The notes under the pieces were generated by a model. It saw only the letters and a list, made by a program, of their open reading frames with translations. It made no database searches and was not told the DNA's origin. Made by a program: the position numbers and the translations under genes. From Peronospora farinosa (lineage: Eukaryota; Oomycota; Peronosporomycetes; Peronosporales; Peronosporaceae), in contig CANTFK010000289.1 in assembly GCA_947646735.1 (NCBI GenBank), positions 62,001-126,000 on the forward strand: a DNA stretch of 64,000 nucleotides, written 5' to 3'. Of this stretch, positions 1-10,545 are shown piece by piece (the first letter of the stretch is position 1; each line of letters opens with the position of its first letter).

Positions 1-639
1 TTCTTCTGTCAGTCTCCAAGACGCTCTCGTCCATTTTGGACGACGAGCAACAGTCCGCACGCTCTCTTTTGGAACTGGTGCGACTATCTCGTGGATCTTT
101 CCTTCCTTTAGTTCGGACAGGAACAGATCCCACGTCATATCCAAGAGATTTACGATCTCTTTGACAGATGCCAAGACTTGTTTGAGCACCTCGACTGAGG
201 ATGCCTCCGGCATTTTGTCTTCGACGGCCTCGAACAACTCGTTCGTAGGTCCGTCCTCTTGGAACTATACTGATCCAAGGGTCACTCGTTTCGACGTGCC
301 CTTGATCTTCTTAGTACGTCTCGTGCTCGTTGTTCTAGCCACCATGACCTTTCATTTGTATAAAGGTTTCGTTGCTATAACAGCCAACGCACTTCTTCCA
401 ACCGCACCAGGCTCATGGCTTTGTGCCTGTTATGTGGCGCTTGACTTTCTGTCAGCCCTCCATCAACTGCCACAGGCTCTTGGCTCTGTGCAGGACCATT
501 GGAAGCATGACTACTTGTCAACGTCCCATTCACTACACCAGTCTTTTCGACCTGGGTAGAAAAATGAATCACCTGGCTTTCTGTCAAGACACTTCCAACA
601 ACTCCAGGCTCAACGAGCTGCGTATTACCTAGTGCCCGA

Positions 640-1145
640 TTGACATACCGTCATTGCACCGTCTACTGTGTGGACACAGCATCAATTGCATAAGCCTCTC
701 GCAAGAGCAAATCCTTTCCGGTGTCCTGCGTAGAGTTAGTGACTGTGTGTGTACGCCAGTCTATCGAGGGTTGGTGTTTAGCCAACCAAGGCATGCCTAG
801 GATGAGGTCATACGAACTCTCCATACCTAGCACTGTAAACTTCTCCTAACAAGAGAAAATACTGAAACTGAAGGCGAATTCAACTTAGACTCCCTCCGAT
901 TTAACGAGCGCGCCGTTCGCTAAACCAAAGGTTGCCACTTATCGCGCTACATACTGGCAAAACGACACATAACTCGACGGACTCTTTTTCAGAACCTCGA
1001 GTTTCACAACATTCTGTGATGCACCCGAATCAACGAGACGGGTCATCACTTGGCCATAGCCTCGTACACGAGCGCTATAGACCAAACGGGTTAAGTTCCA
1101 ACCTTTCGGAACCTCAGGGACTATGCCACCCATTTGTTCGATCAC
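640..1145 (-). pseudogene. Gypsy aspartic protease (retropepsin), broken
   Basis: The catalytic loop LVDSGASQNVV is readable near 1030 on the minus strand. The C-terminal flap-side motif DLILGMPWLAKHQP, characteristic of Gypsy retropepsins, appears near 800 in another frame. A frameshift separates the two halves. It belongs with the gag at 1196-2364. Confidence 0.7.
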
Positions 1146-1195
1146 TCTAAGCTTAGGGGTAACTTCATAGTCCGCGACAGTAGGGCATCCCGCCC

Positions 1196-2364
1196 CTAGT
1201 GCGCTCCCGCATTTCCCGACCCATCTTGGGCAGGTTCTGAGACCCTGCGTCGTGCACGCTGGTTCTTCGCACCTGGCTTCGGGTAGGGATTCTTCTTGCT
1301 GGACCTCTTAGCCCCAGCAGAAAGTTTGGCATAACAGAGAGCCATCATATGGCCTCGCTTGCCGCACTGGTAGCATAAAACGTCTGCGTTGAGTAATTCC
1401 ATTGGAGTGGCATCCGACTTTCCAGCCTACGGCTTATAATAAGCTGTCGCTGAGGCACTGTTGTAGGATTGCTCCTCAATCATGGCAATATCAATTGCAT
1501 CTTCCATCGTCTTTATCACCTTTCTATAAAAAGGCCTGACGTGATGGGCCATGCCGTAGTCCATTCATGGACGTAGGCACTTTAATGTGTTCCGGTATCG
1601 AGCCCACATTAATGGACGCAGACAGCGAACGCATCTCCTGCACATACTCTTGCAGAGATCGTTTCGCTTGTCGTGCTTTAAAGAAGCGCTCCATAAGCAA
1701 CACTTCATAGCTAGGCGGCTGGTACATGCGCGAATCTTTGACTTAAAGATCACCTATGATGGAAACGCATCGGCGTTTGCCATAAGCGAAGAGTAAGCTC
1801 ACTCTGACACTTTGTTACGCAAATTAGACATGGCATACGACACCATCCTGATGTCGTCTTCAATGAGCTGCACCACTCCACATTGCTCAACTGCTGAAAA
1901 GCCAGTGGACAATATATGTGGAGCAGTCCCATCAAACTTCGGAGGGTCCATCCGAATGGGCCTCGGTTGAGTAGGCCGGGCAGAGAGAGTCTCAACAGTT
2001 CTGTTGAGCGCCTCGTTCCGAGCTTGCTCACGCAAAAGCTCATCCTGAGTCTTACTAATGGACTCAGCCGTGGCTTGACTGTTCGCCTCGGACGCGCTTC
2101 GACGCTGTCCGAGCAAAAACGCCTCGAATTCCTGCAACTGAGTAACATGTTGCACAGGAGGACAATTTAAGAGGTTGGCCACGGCTTGTTCACCAAGTCC
2201 CTGCACCAAATGCTCTGCCAACTCCCTATGATGTTGGGAGAGGGGAGGAAATCACCCCAATCCACGTTGAGGGACATCCGTATCCACACGCACGCTAAGT
2301 GATACGGTTCGTGGAAAGGACTGCTAGTGCTATCAAGTAAAGACAGGCACAAAGATGCTACCAA
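1196..2364 (-). pseudogene. Gypsy gag, broken
   Basis: Gag packages retrotransposon RNA. The N-terminal part lies at about 2364-1799 and includes a Gln/Glu-rich helical stretch followed by the phrase PPKFDGTAPH, typical of the start of a Gypsy gag core. The core continues at 1796-1524, with the segment RFFKARQAKRSLQEYVQEMR. A CCHC knuckle CYQCGKRGHMMALC lies at about 1375-1334. Reading frames shift between these parts. Two in-frame stops, near 1798 (TGA after KVSE) and 1755 (TAG after FPS), look like lost tryptophan codons. Confidence 0.75.
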
Positions 2365-2370
2365 TCGTTA

Positions 2371-2620
2371 CGCTGGCACACATCTTTAAGCACGCGAGGT
2401 AGCTATTAACCATCTTGCCTCCGCGTGCGGTGGTGGTGGTGTTGGTCGGCGTCGAAACGCTGTACCAATGTATAAAATCATGAAAAGGTCTATACGTTGC
2501 CGGTCGCCTAAGCGAACCGCGCTACTTGCTTCCAAAAGGTACTCCACTTGCTACATGCAGAAGCATATTCAACTTCTTAAGTGCAGTGATCAGTAATTAG
2601 AAAATTTAAGAATGACTTAT
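2371..2620 (-). repeat. LTR/leader remnant of the minus-strand Gypsy element
   Basis: No coding potential. The stretch around 2405-2520 is recognisably similar, in inverted orientation, to 23400-23515 at the other end of the nested block; shared features are a CCACCACCGCACGCGG run and a CGCCGACCAAC run. I interpret both as fragments of one LTR family. Exact LTR limits cannot be set by eye. Confidence 0.5.
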
Positions 2621-3261
2621 TGTAGCGGGGTTACACGACGGTTTGAACATCATTCCAAAAGTTTACGGTTGAAGTTTCCCTTTATTGCATTAATGTATTC
2701 TTGATACTTCTCTTTTGAAAGGTATCAAGTATAAGCGTTAAAGATACGGTATTCGGTACTACCGTATCTTATCAATTAGGATTCGATAATCGATAACGCT
2801 GTACTAAGAACATCATACAAAGACGTTTAGACGATACGTCGTCCAATAGCAAAGTCTATATAATATATTTACTGTTAGAGTAATTAATCTAGTGTAGGGT
2901 ACTTAGAGTGGGACTATTCCTAACATCTTAATGCATAAAATAAAATTAGTTCTCATTTTGAGTTTAAGATCGCAAGTCGTCCTGACTTGTTCTCTTGTGC
3001 ACTTCGTGCGAAGGTTTATTGAACCTTTAATATTCTAGCTTGTTCTTGCACTCTGTGAGCTGGTTCTCTGATCTGAAGCTTATTGCTTGCAGACTAAAAG
3101 CCTCTCTCCTAGTTCCTTAGAACAGGGTGACTTTTAAGTCGTTTAATTAGTTCCTTAGAACTAAGTGGCTTTTAGCCGTAAATTTATTTAGTTCTATAGA
3201 ACTAAGAGGCTTTCAGCCTAATATTCTTCTTCTGAGTTAAACGCTGTACAGCTCCGCTACA
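2621..3261 (+). repeat. 5' LTR of outer Gypsy element
   Basis: The unit starts TGTAGCGG and ends CCGCTACA, perfect 8-bp inverted termini of TG...CA type. Most of it recurs in the same orientation at 22707-23350 with scattered substitutions; the last 60 bp differ more. A minus-strand relative with the same terminus lies at 61510-61725. No target-site duplication matches between 2616-2620 and the right end. Confidence 0.85.
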
Positions 3262-3263
3262 CT

Positions 3264-3281
3264 TGGTACAATCCTACACCT
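3264..3281 (+). promoter_or_regulatory. Candidate primer binding site of outer Gypsy element
   Basis: TGGTACAATCCTACACC begins 2 bp after the LTR. PBS sequences begin TGG because they pair with the CCA end of a tRNA. The tRNA was not identified. Confidence 0.45.
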
Positions 3282-3373
3282 GATTCTTTAAGACTGACCC
3301 TCTGTGAGGATGGAGAGTCACAATTAACTCTTTGAGGCGCAACGACTTGCACTAGATAAATTATCTGCGTTCG

Positions 3374-4253
3374 TTGGGCCCGACCAAATCGAGGCCCTTT
3401 TGGCCCAAGGACCGGAGGTTCTTAATGCTCGCCTTGAGGCCTTCATGCGTTATGAGGCAACGTTACTCTGGCAGGTACGCGAACAGGCAACGTCAGCTGC
3501 GCCTACGCAGTATATCCCGGTACATGTACCGATGTAGAGCCAAAGGCTCGCCCACTCGTTTTAAACGTTAAAGCCTTTGAGAAGAAGGAGGGAGAAAATC
3601 TTCTCTTCTGGATCCGAGACGTTGAAGTGGCAATGGATGCCGCCATGCTTGTGTCAGATAAGCATCGAGTTGGCCTGGTCATTTCTAAGCTTGGTGGAAG
3701 AGCTAGAGAGTGGGCTCTACCGAGCGATGTCTCTGTAAATGCCGCATTTTCCACTTGGGAAATGCTTGAAAAGCAATTAACATGTGTGTTTGCACCGCCT
3801 AATCAGGATTATCGTGTGCGCTCACGCTTACTAGCTACCCGACAGGGTAAGAAAGAATTGTCGGACTATGTCCAAGAGTTGAGAACTCTCATTGCTGCTA
3901 TGCAGCAAGACCCTCTGACAGAGGAAGTCCGAGTAGCCATTTTCGTGGAAGGACTTCGTACTGGGGTCACCAGGACAGAAGTATTTCGTGTCCAGCCTTC
4001 GTCTTTCGAAGAGGCAGTGAGCATAGCGTTTAACGCTGAGTTCAATTTCAAATCTGCTCGCTATGACTGTACATGGTATAATTCAAATGCCTCTAATAGG
4101 GCGGAACCCATAGACCTCAGCCATGATGAAGAAGCTGAGCTTCAAGCTGCTGAGCAGCAAGGCAACATCCGTAGATGTTACATGTGCGAAAGCACTAGGC
4201 ACCTCCGCCCTAGCTGTCCGTTGCGAAAGCAACGTTCAAATCTGCTGAGCTGA
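3374..4253 (+). pseudogene. Gag of outer Gypsy element, frameshifted
   Basis: The main open part is 3627-4253 (208 codons), a retrotransposon gag core with the phrase KKELSDYVQELRTLI, ending in a zinc knuckle CYMCESTRHLRPSC near 4178-4219. The N-terminal part (about 3340-3540) is readable in a different frame, so at least one indel separates them. The bases from 4254 to 4480, where protease would be expected, show no DSG motif and are heavily decayed. Confidence 0.75.
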
Positions 4254-4483
4254 AACCCTTCTCCTAGCCAAAAGGCTAGCACGGCAGGGGAAAACGTCAG
4301 CTCCCATGTAGGCGCGGTCGCCAGATGGTGGCTGCGAGACGCAAGTCGTCTGTTTTATCACGTAGTGATGTCAGTGACCGTTTGTAAACCCTGGTCAATG
4401 GAGTGAAAGGTTAAGTAGATGGTGAGGTTGACCTTGAGGCCCTCCCATCATTAAATGCTCTCTTAAAGATAGACGAAATTTCT

Positions 4484-5910
4484 GTGGATGAGTTTCATCA
4501 AGCCTTGAAGGCTGGTGATCTATCCGATATGGTGGTCATTCGACCTAACCTCGAGTTGAAGTCATCCTCGCTTATCGATGAGACAGTCCTTGAAGATACA
4601 AAGGCGGCACTTAGTGCCCGTAGTGGATCATCTATTTTGAAGAAACCTTCGAATCCTTACTACCCTTTAGTGAAGAAATTTCAGGACGTGGTGTGCCATG
4701 ATCCACCGTCTATTCTGCCTCTTGATAGTGGTGTACGTCATGAGATTGACTTGGTTCCTGGAACTCAATACTGCGTAACACGGCAGCGGCCTTTACCCAA
4801 AGAACAGTGTGACGTCATTGACGAGCTCTTTCGTGCAAATCACGCAGCGGGTATAATGCGCGAGAGCAAATCTTCGCACTCGACTCCCACTTTCTGTGTC
4901 AAGAAACCGAATGGTAAGTGGCGTATCTTCCATCTTATTATAATCTCAATGCAGCCACTATACCTGCACAGACGCCAATTCCTAGAAAGGATGATCTACA
5001 AAACAATATGGTCGGTTGTACCATGTACAGTGCGCTCGACTTAGTCGATGAGTACTATCAACTGCTCATGCGAGCAAGCGATGTTCCGCTCACTGCTGTT
5101 AGTACTCTGAGCTGTATGCTCTGGAGTGGTTGGTGATGCCCCAGCGGCTATCGAATGCTTCGGCTACGTTTAACCGTTTGGTGATGCAATTGTTTCGACC
5201 CCATCGAAATTATGCACAGACATACTTTGATGACATTTTTGTCCATAGTCGTGCTGAACATGGGTGGTCGTATACCGAGAACCATATTGTTTATTTACGA
5301 GCGGTGGTCGAGTGCATGCGCACTAGTAACCTATATGCTAATGCATCTTAGTGAATCTTCGGTGTCCCTTTTAGCGAGGCCTCAGAGCGGATCCCGCTAA
5401 GGTCAAAACCATAGTCGATTGGCCTGTTCCACAGTCTCAGAAGGATTGCGTAAGTGGCTTGGCCTTGCCAATTACTTGCATAAATACAGCGAGAATTACG
5501 CTGAGATGGATCGGCCATTGTCCAATCATTTTAAAAAGGATGTTGGCATGCCGAAAACTAGTACCCTTTTCAAGCGGTGAAGGCTAGCCTTCTTCATGCT
5601 CCCATTTTAGCTTTGCCGGATCCTGACCGACCGTTTAGCTTCGTCTGTGACGCGTTGGATTTTGCCATTGGCAGTGCTCTGTTACAAACAGATGATGAAG
5701 GTCGTGAGCGTGTGATCGACTTTAAGTCTCGCCAGCTGACAGTTGCAGAAAAGAACTATCCGGTTCGTGACAAAGAGCTACTTGCAATAAAGTATGCTCT
5801 AGCTAAATTCAGAGTTCATCTGCTGGGATCAAAGCCTTTTGTGATCTATACCGATCATGCGTCTTTACGCACTGCGACTCAGTCGCCTCATCTCTCGCAG
5901 AGAATGGCCA
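4484..5910 (+). pseudogene. Reverse transcriptase and RNase H of outer Gypsy element, broken
   Basis: The RT N-terminal region ([10 protein letters not shown], then a frameshift) is followed by FDDIFVHSR near 5222-5250, the RT catalytic aspartates. RNase H follows at 5577-5910, with VCDALDFAIGSALLQ, RDKELLAIKYALAKF and YTDHASL carrying the acidic residues expected of the family. There are multiple frameshifts. After SPHLSQRMA near 5910 the frame runs straight into post-integrase sequence, so the integrase core is deleted. Confidence 0.8.
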
Positions 5911-6440
5911 ATAAAGGCTTAGCGTATACGCTCAATCTGACGCGCAAATTGCATACGCACCCCTTTTTCTACGTCGGCATGCTCAATCCGTATCGGGATC
6001 CGTCCCACGTGAATGCTGAGGCGCTCGCGCCGAGCTCATCGGCATTGCCGCAGGACGCATCACTTGTACCAAAAGGTCAAGCTGACCCTCCACTCGGGTT
6101 CGGCTCTGCTCCAGCGACTCGAGGCGAATATTCATCATCTGCACAGTCTCGCGGAGATACTTCACCTCCTGAAGTATCTCGGCATGAACTTGTGCCGGTA
6201 CACCGGCCCCCTCTGGCATTGCTTGAGGGACAGGGGAACCTGCAGCTCCATGTTGAATGTCTGTTGCAGAAACGTCGCCGCCGTGATCAAACCGGTATCT
6301 GGTGAAGTGGCGGGGATATCACGAGTCGTGGAACTCATGGGAGTTCGAGGTTCCCCTTCGGCAGGATTTCCCATACGCCGTGGACGTTTTTGAACGTCGT
6401 GCGCAGGGCCAACCTGTTGGCGATGACGCTTCTCAACAGT
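5911..6440 (+). pseudogene. Post-integrase linker and chromodomain of outer Gypsy element
   Basis: The segment HPFFYVGMLNPYRDPSHV near 5960-6010 is the usual motif after the integrase of oomycete chromoviruses. A chromodomain follows: LHVECLLQKRRRRDQ, a one-base frame change near 6290, then LVKWRGYHESWNSWEFEV. Chromodomains direct integration by binding modified histone H3. The open minus-strand ORFs at 5983-6374 are judged to be shadows because the plus-strand chromodomain match is so clear. Confidence 0.75.
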
Positions 6441-7226
6441 AGTGGTGAGGGTAGGCGGGTTAGCGGCCTCGGCCTTTCGTGAACTCTCGGCTACAGGTGT
6501 AGCCGAAACATTGGAGTGCTGGGTAACAGACGCATATTACGTTCGTTAAGACTTCAACTTTCCTTGGGCCTTCAGTACAGCGTAATCGTAACGCATTTTT
6601 CGTTCGAGACGAACATCTGCCACGTCGGCACTTGCCCGTAGAGCCCACATGCTACTTAAACGTCGCGCATAGTGCGCCCAGCGGCTAAAAGACGTATCTT
6701 CTTCCTCCTCGGTTTCTCCCGCGAATAAAAGGATGGGAAGACCCTTACGGGAGGAACTGGTGCAACGCGCACTTGCCTAGTGAGGCGTGCCAATTATTGG
6801 CTTTGCTTAATGATATGGGGTTCCAGATAACGTTGTCGAAGATCCGTTCACGTAGCGACATCATCGGGTGTGTGGCGAAGCGAAGGAGTTAATTTGGCGA
6901 AGTGTGATCGCATATTTTCGGTTAAGTCGGAAATGGCCAATATTGATGTATCGCGATCTCGCAGAAAAGTTTCGAGAAGATGGCAAATGGGGTGGAGAAC
7001 AGTAAATGGTGAAGCTCGCAGTTCTATGTGGGTTAAATATGTCCTAGAAACTACGCAATTGCGATCTCCAGTATTTTTCGATGGCGATCCGCATGAACGA
7101 AAAAGGACGGTTGGTACAGCCAAGTATGTGGAAGACGGTCTGGCGTGGAATACGTTGCTATGGAAGACTGGAATGAAGTGGACATGACATTTCATATAGA
7201 TGGACCATCTCACATGACCCGAGAAA
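6441..7226. other. Unassigned 3' interior of outer element
   Basis: Both strands are open for about 100 codons (plus 6870-7187, minus 7213-6848), and I recognise neither translation. The stretch sits between the chromodomain and an inserted solo LTR. It may be the 3' untranslated part of the outer element or part of its minus-strand ORF. Confidence 0.4.
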
Positions 7227-7984
7227 CGGTGAAGAGGACAAGTCGTGATCCGGCGGACCGCGATCCGATACTAAGTATTAGTACCGCGATCCGATACTAA
7301 AATGGTATTAGATCCAAGCGAGGTAGCGATCCAGATCGCGGCGATATTTGAGTGGACCACATTACAAGATCTGGTTTTTCCCAAAGGGCGATACGTGGCA
7401 ACAGATCCTGAGCTACAGATAGTCAAGATCATAGGTTTTGGTATTTGATTGGTTAACATTGACAGAGTTCAATTTTAATTCTAAGACACGCAAGCTTCTC
7501 TTCCGGGTGGGATAACTTTGGCCCCCCGACGACTCAAGAGCATCTGATACGCCTTGACACAAGTGATATCCCTGGATTGTTTGGTCAGGGATTACAAGAA
7601 TTCTCAAAACAAACAACTCCCCCTGCGATTGGACACAGCACAACAAGAAAAGGACAAGGTACAAGATCGCGAGACGGCTCAAGTGGTCAGAAGATCAAGT
7701 ATATCAAGTTTAACAATTATCTACATCTTTGGACAAGGCGATCTCAAGAGAGATCAGGGCGACTCAAATAGAGCACCCCAAGAACAACTGCGATCGTGTG
7801 AGGAATTCCACTCGATCGCCCCCACCTATCCCTAACACAATAAAGTTCAACATCGACTCAAGTCTACCGAGAAGATAGCAACCCGTCCTACCGACGGATA
7901 CACAAGGTGAGGAAGGCTATACACACGGGATCGGGGTACCCCCTCCGTTAGTCGGTCGTCCGGGCGCCAGTGGAGAGTTGGATT

Positions 7985-9132
7985 TGTGGTGGAGTGGGCT
8001 CTCAAAATTGTATGATGAGACCCAAAACCACTCACTGTGCCGGACTGCCGACTGTCGGAGGGGGTACCACGATGCCGCGTATGGACCTTCTCTCACCTTG
8101 TGTACCCGTCGGCTGGCGGGTTGCACTCTTCGGAAGACTTGGTGAGGATGTAGACGTCTGCCTTGAGGGAGGTAGACCTGGGGGGCCTCGAGTGGATATG
8201 CTTCACTCGGTGAGCCGGTAGGTGGCCACTCGATCGACCTTGTCGAGAGTGGACTTAGAGCCAAATTCTTCAGGGAGATTGTCTTCCCTGGCCTTTTCCT
8301 TCTTGTTTCAGGGGTATTAACCACCTGACCTTTACTTTGCTCCCAGACCGTGAGGTGAGGGAGACCGCTTCCGATAGCGGGTCTTGGGGGGGTGTTGCTA
8401 CTCGAACGAGCTCACAGGCCAAATATATCCTGGAGCTCTATTCGCACTTGAACTTCGCTACACAACTGTCTTCGACGGGGGGCCAAAATTCATCCCTTCC
8501 CGGAACAGTGAGTAGCTTAGAGCAAGTTCTTCTTGGGTGACGGAGTCGTGCCACGTGGGGTTTCAGCTCGCACTTGAGTCTAACCACACGTCTGTCTTCA
8601 ACGGGGGGGGCCAAATATATCCCTTTCCCGGAACAGGCGTGTGGCCAGACTCGAGTTCCTTTACAGCGCGACGAAGACTTGCCAAGTAGATCACAAATTG
8701 AGTAGTATTTAATATAGTCCTATCCTTTTAACTCCTTTACTCTATCCTTGCCTGAAGCTCTGATTCCTTGCGTCGACTGGTCTGATCCTTGTATTAGCTG
8801 GTCAGGAGTGGCTGAACCCCGAGGGGCCGAGGTCGACCGATGAGGGACCCAGATCTACCGATGAGGGACCTGTTCGACCAATGAGGGACCGGGTCGACCA
8901 ATGAGGGCCATGGTCGACTCCCTTCGGTACAGGTTAAACGTTACCCTGGTAATGACCTCTCCTTTGTTTGTCTTTCAAATTCTCAGCCAACGGTCGCTTC
9001 ACTCCGAGGTTCCCTTTATCTCCGGTCCGTTCTCTCTGGTGCGTGGTCCCTTCTCCCTATTCCACGGCCCCTTGTCTTTTCAATCCAACTGGCCCCTGGA
9101 TTCTTCACAATTTAGGAAACCACTTCACCACA
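7985..9132 (-). repeat. Solo LTR B, opposite orientation, inserted in LTR A
   Basis: Its ends are TGTGGTGGAGTGG and CCACTTCACCACA, 13-bp inverted termini with one mismatch. Bases 7985-8120, read on the minus strand, resemble the tail of LTR A, so B is a related LTR in reverse orientation. It contains an imperfect duplication of about 100 bp (8446-8533 and 8567-8663) and a 4 x 20 bp tandem array at 8831-8910. No clean target duplication was found. Confidence 0.6.
8831..8910 (+). repeat. Tandem repeat, 4 x 20 bp
   Basis: Four consecutive 20-bp units share the core GACC(G/A)ATGAGGGACC. They lie inside solo LTR B. No coding role is seen. Confidence 0.85.
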
Positions 9133-9171
9133 GAATCGCATCAGCAATTTTGTGAACCTCACTCCACCACA

Positions 9172-9455
9172 GGTGAAATGGCCTCAGGCCCGATCGCCCA
9201 GCCAGAGAGAGAATGACCCGATGTCTCTATAAGGCGTTCTTCCACTGTAGGTGGTTTGAACTTATATTGTCGGTGGCCCTGAAGCCTAGCCATAGTCTTC
9301 GTCCGGCGCTTTGAACCTTCCTCTTGATCAATGGTCTGCTGCTGTTGTTCGTCGAGTGGGTTAGTAACCTTCACCGTTGACGATACATCAGGCGGTTCAC
9401 GCAACGCTGTTAGCGCATCTGCATCCTTACGTTCAGGGAACGGATTTGGTGCATG
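9172..9455 (-). pseudogene. C-terminal part of a minus-strand ORF of the outer element, split by the 13-kb insertion
   Basis: The minus frame is open across this whole stretch and is hydrophilic, with a QQQQ run and KRRTKT. Removing the 13-kb insertion with one copy of its ACTA duplication joins it in frame to the 54 codons at 22613-22452. It is cut at its C-terminus by solo LTR A. The product is unrecognised. Its position just inside the 3' LTR, on the opposite strand, parallels the antisense region of the 13-kb element. Confidence 0.45.
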
Positions 9456-9459
9456 ACTA

Positions 9460-10545
9460 GGGGAAGAGCGGATAAACAAATTTCGTGGAGTGGAGATCGC
9501 GATCCAAGTTATGTGGACCACACACCCAGGATCGATCGCGATCCAAGGCAAACCGCGATCCGACTCAGAACCGCGTTTCAAGGTAAAGCGCGATCCGACT
9601 CAGAACCGCGATCCGACTCAGAACCGCAATCCGACTTAAAATCGCGATCGACTCAGGATTGCGATCCAAGGCTGAGCGCGATCCAAGGCTGAGCGCGATC
9701 CAAGGTAAAGCGCGATCCAAGGTAAACCGCGATCCGACTCAGAACCTCGATCCAACTTAGATCGCGATCCAGTTCACAAGGATTACGCATTATGGATCGA
9801 CCGCGATCCTAAGCTGATACGCGATCTGATTCAGATCGCGATCCAAGGATAAGGCAAGATCGCCGATGGATCGGGATGGCAAAGGCATTTGGGGTGGACC
9901 ACATATCGAGATCTGATTTTTTCTGAAAGGGTGACACGTGGTGATAGATCCTGGACTACAGATAGGCAGAATCGTAGGTTTCGAGTTTTGATTGGTTAAC
10001 ACTAAACAGAGTTCATATTTTACTTTTAATACACCTTTCGACTTCTCTTCCGGGCTGGATTCCTTGGCCATCCGACGTCTCGAGGAAGCCTACACACTAC
10101 GCAAGTCATATCCCTGGATTGTTTGGCCAGGGATTGCAAGAACTCTCAACACAACTCAACTGCGATCGGACGTAGATAAAACACGTAGGGCAAGGCGAAG
10201 CAAGTGCAGGACGGATCAAGTGGTCAGAAGGTTCTGCTCAAGTGGTCAGAAGATTCAAGCTTCGTTTTATTGGATAACCGTGATCGATTGGGAAGACCAC
10301 ACCAAGTACTCGGTTTATCTTGTGAAGATTTCCACAAGATAACCAAACCTCCTATCCCTAACCCAATTAGGATCAACATCGATTCAAGTCCACCGAGAAG
10401 AGAGCAACCCGTCCTACCGACGGGTACACAAGGTGAGGAAGGCTATACACACGGAATCGGGGTACCCCCTCCGTTAGTCGGTCGTCCGGGAGCCAGTGGA
10501 GAGTTGGAATCGCATCAGCAATTTTGCAAATCCCACTCCACCACA
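9460..10545 (+). repeat. 5' LTR of 13-kb element
   Basis: It ends in CCACA. Its start (GGGGAAGAGC) is a mutated form of the TGTGGAAGAGC at the 3' LTR. The unique part is identical to the 3' LTR over the two long translated ORFs that both copies contain (9790-10342 versus 21696-22248). It carries about 16 GCGATCC minisatellite units at 9500-9790. Confidence 0.85.
9500..9790 (+). repeat. GCGATCC minisatellite, about 16 units (5' LTR)
   Basis: Monomers of 17-18 bp alternate between GCGATCCAAGGTAAAGC, GCGATCCGACTCAGAACC and GCGATCCAAGGCTGAGC types. The corresponding array in the 3' LTR has about twice as many units. Confidence 0.9.

Larger units (their letters stand above)
1..2364 (-). mobile_element. 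Decayed Gypsy (Ty3) retrotransposon, gag to protease, cut by window edge
   Basis: Reading from right to left, the minus strand shows a gag N-terminus, a gag core, a CCHC zinc knuckle and an aspartic protease in the usual Gypsy order, broken by frameshifts and stops. The reverse transcriptase would lie beyond position 1. Bases 1-640 are the stretch between protease and RT; I see no domain in them. An initiator-side LTR or leader remnant probably follows at 2371-2620. The plus-strand ORF at 161-559 is treated as a shadow. Confidence 0.8.
7227..9171 (+). repeat. Solo LTR A (related to 13-kb element), split by LTR B
   Basis: Bases 7227-7984 and 9133-9171 together match the LTR of the 13-kb element, at clearly lower identity than the two LTRs of that element show to each other. 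Shared parts include the GCGATCC-rich start, the central unique part and the final CACTCCACCACA. The 1148-bp LTR B interrupts it about 39 bp before its end. No internal element sequence accompanies it. The exact start near 7227 is approximate. Confidence 0.7.

Noticed and set aside
161..559. 132-codon plus ORF with a hydrophobic stretch (possible secreted protein)
   Set aside because: It lies opposite the minus-strand Gypsy protease-RT region and has no gene context of its own.
5983..6374. Minus-strand ORFs with a coiled-coil look, resembling a gag N-terminus
   Set aside because: The plus strand of the same bases encodes the post-integrase motif and a clear chromodomain in the expected order.
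9500..9790. CRISPR-like array
   Set aside because: Units are contiguous 17-18 bp monomers without unique spacers, in an LTR of a eukaryotic retrotransposon.
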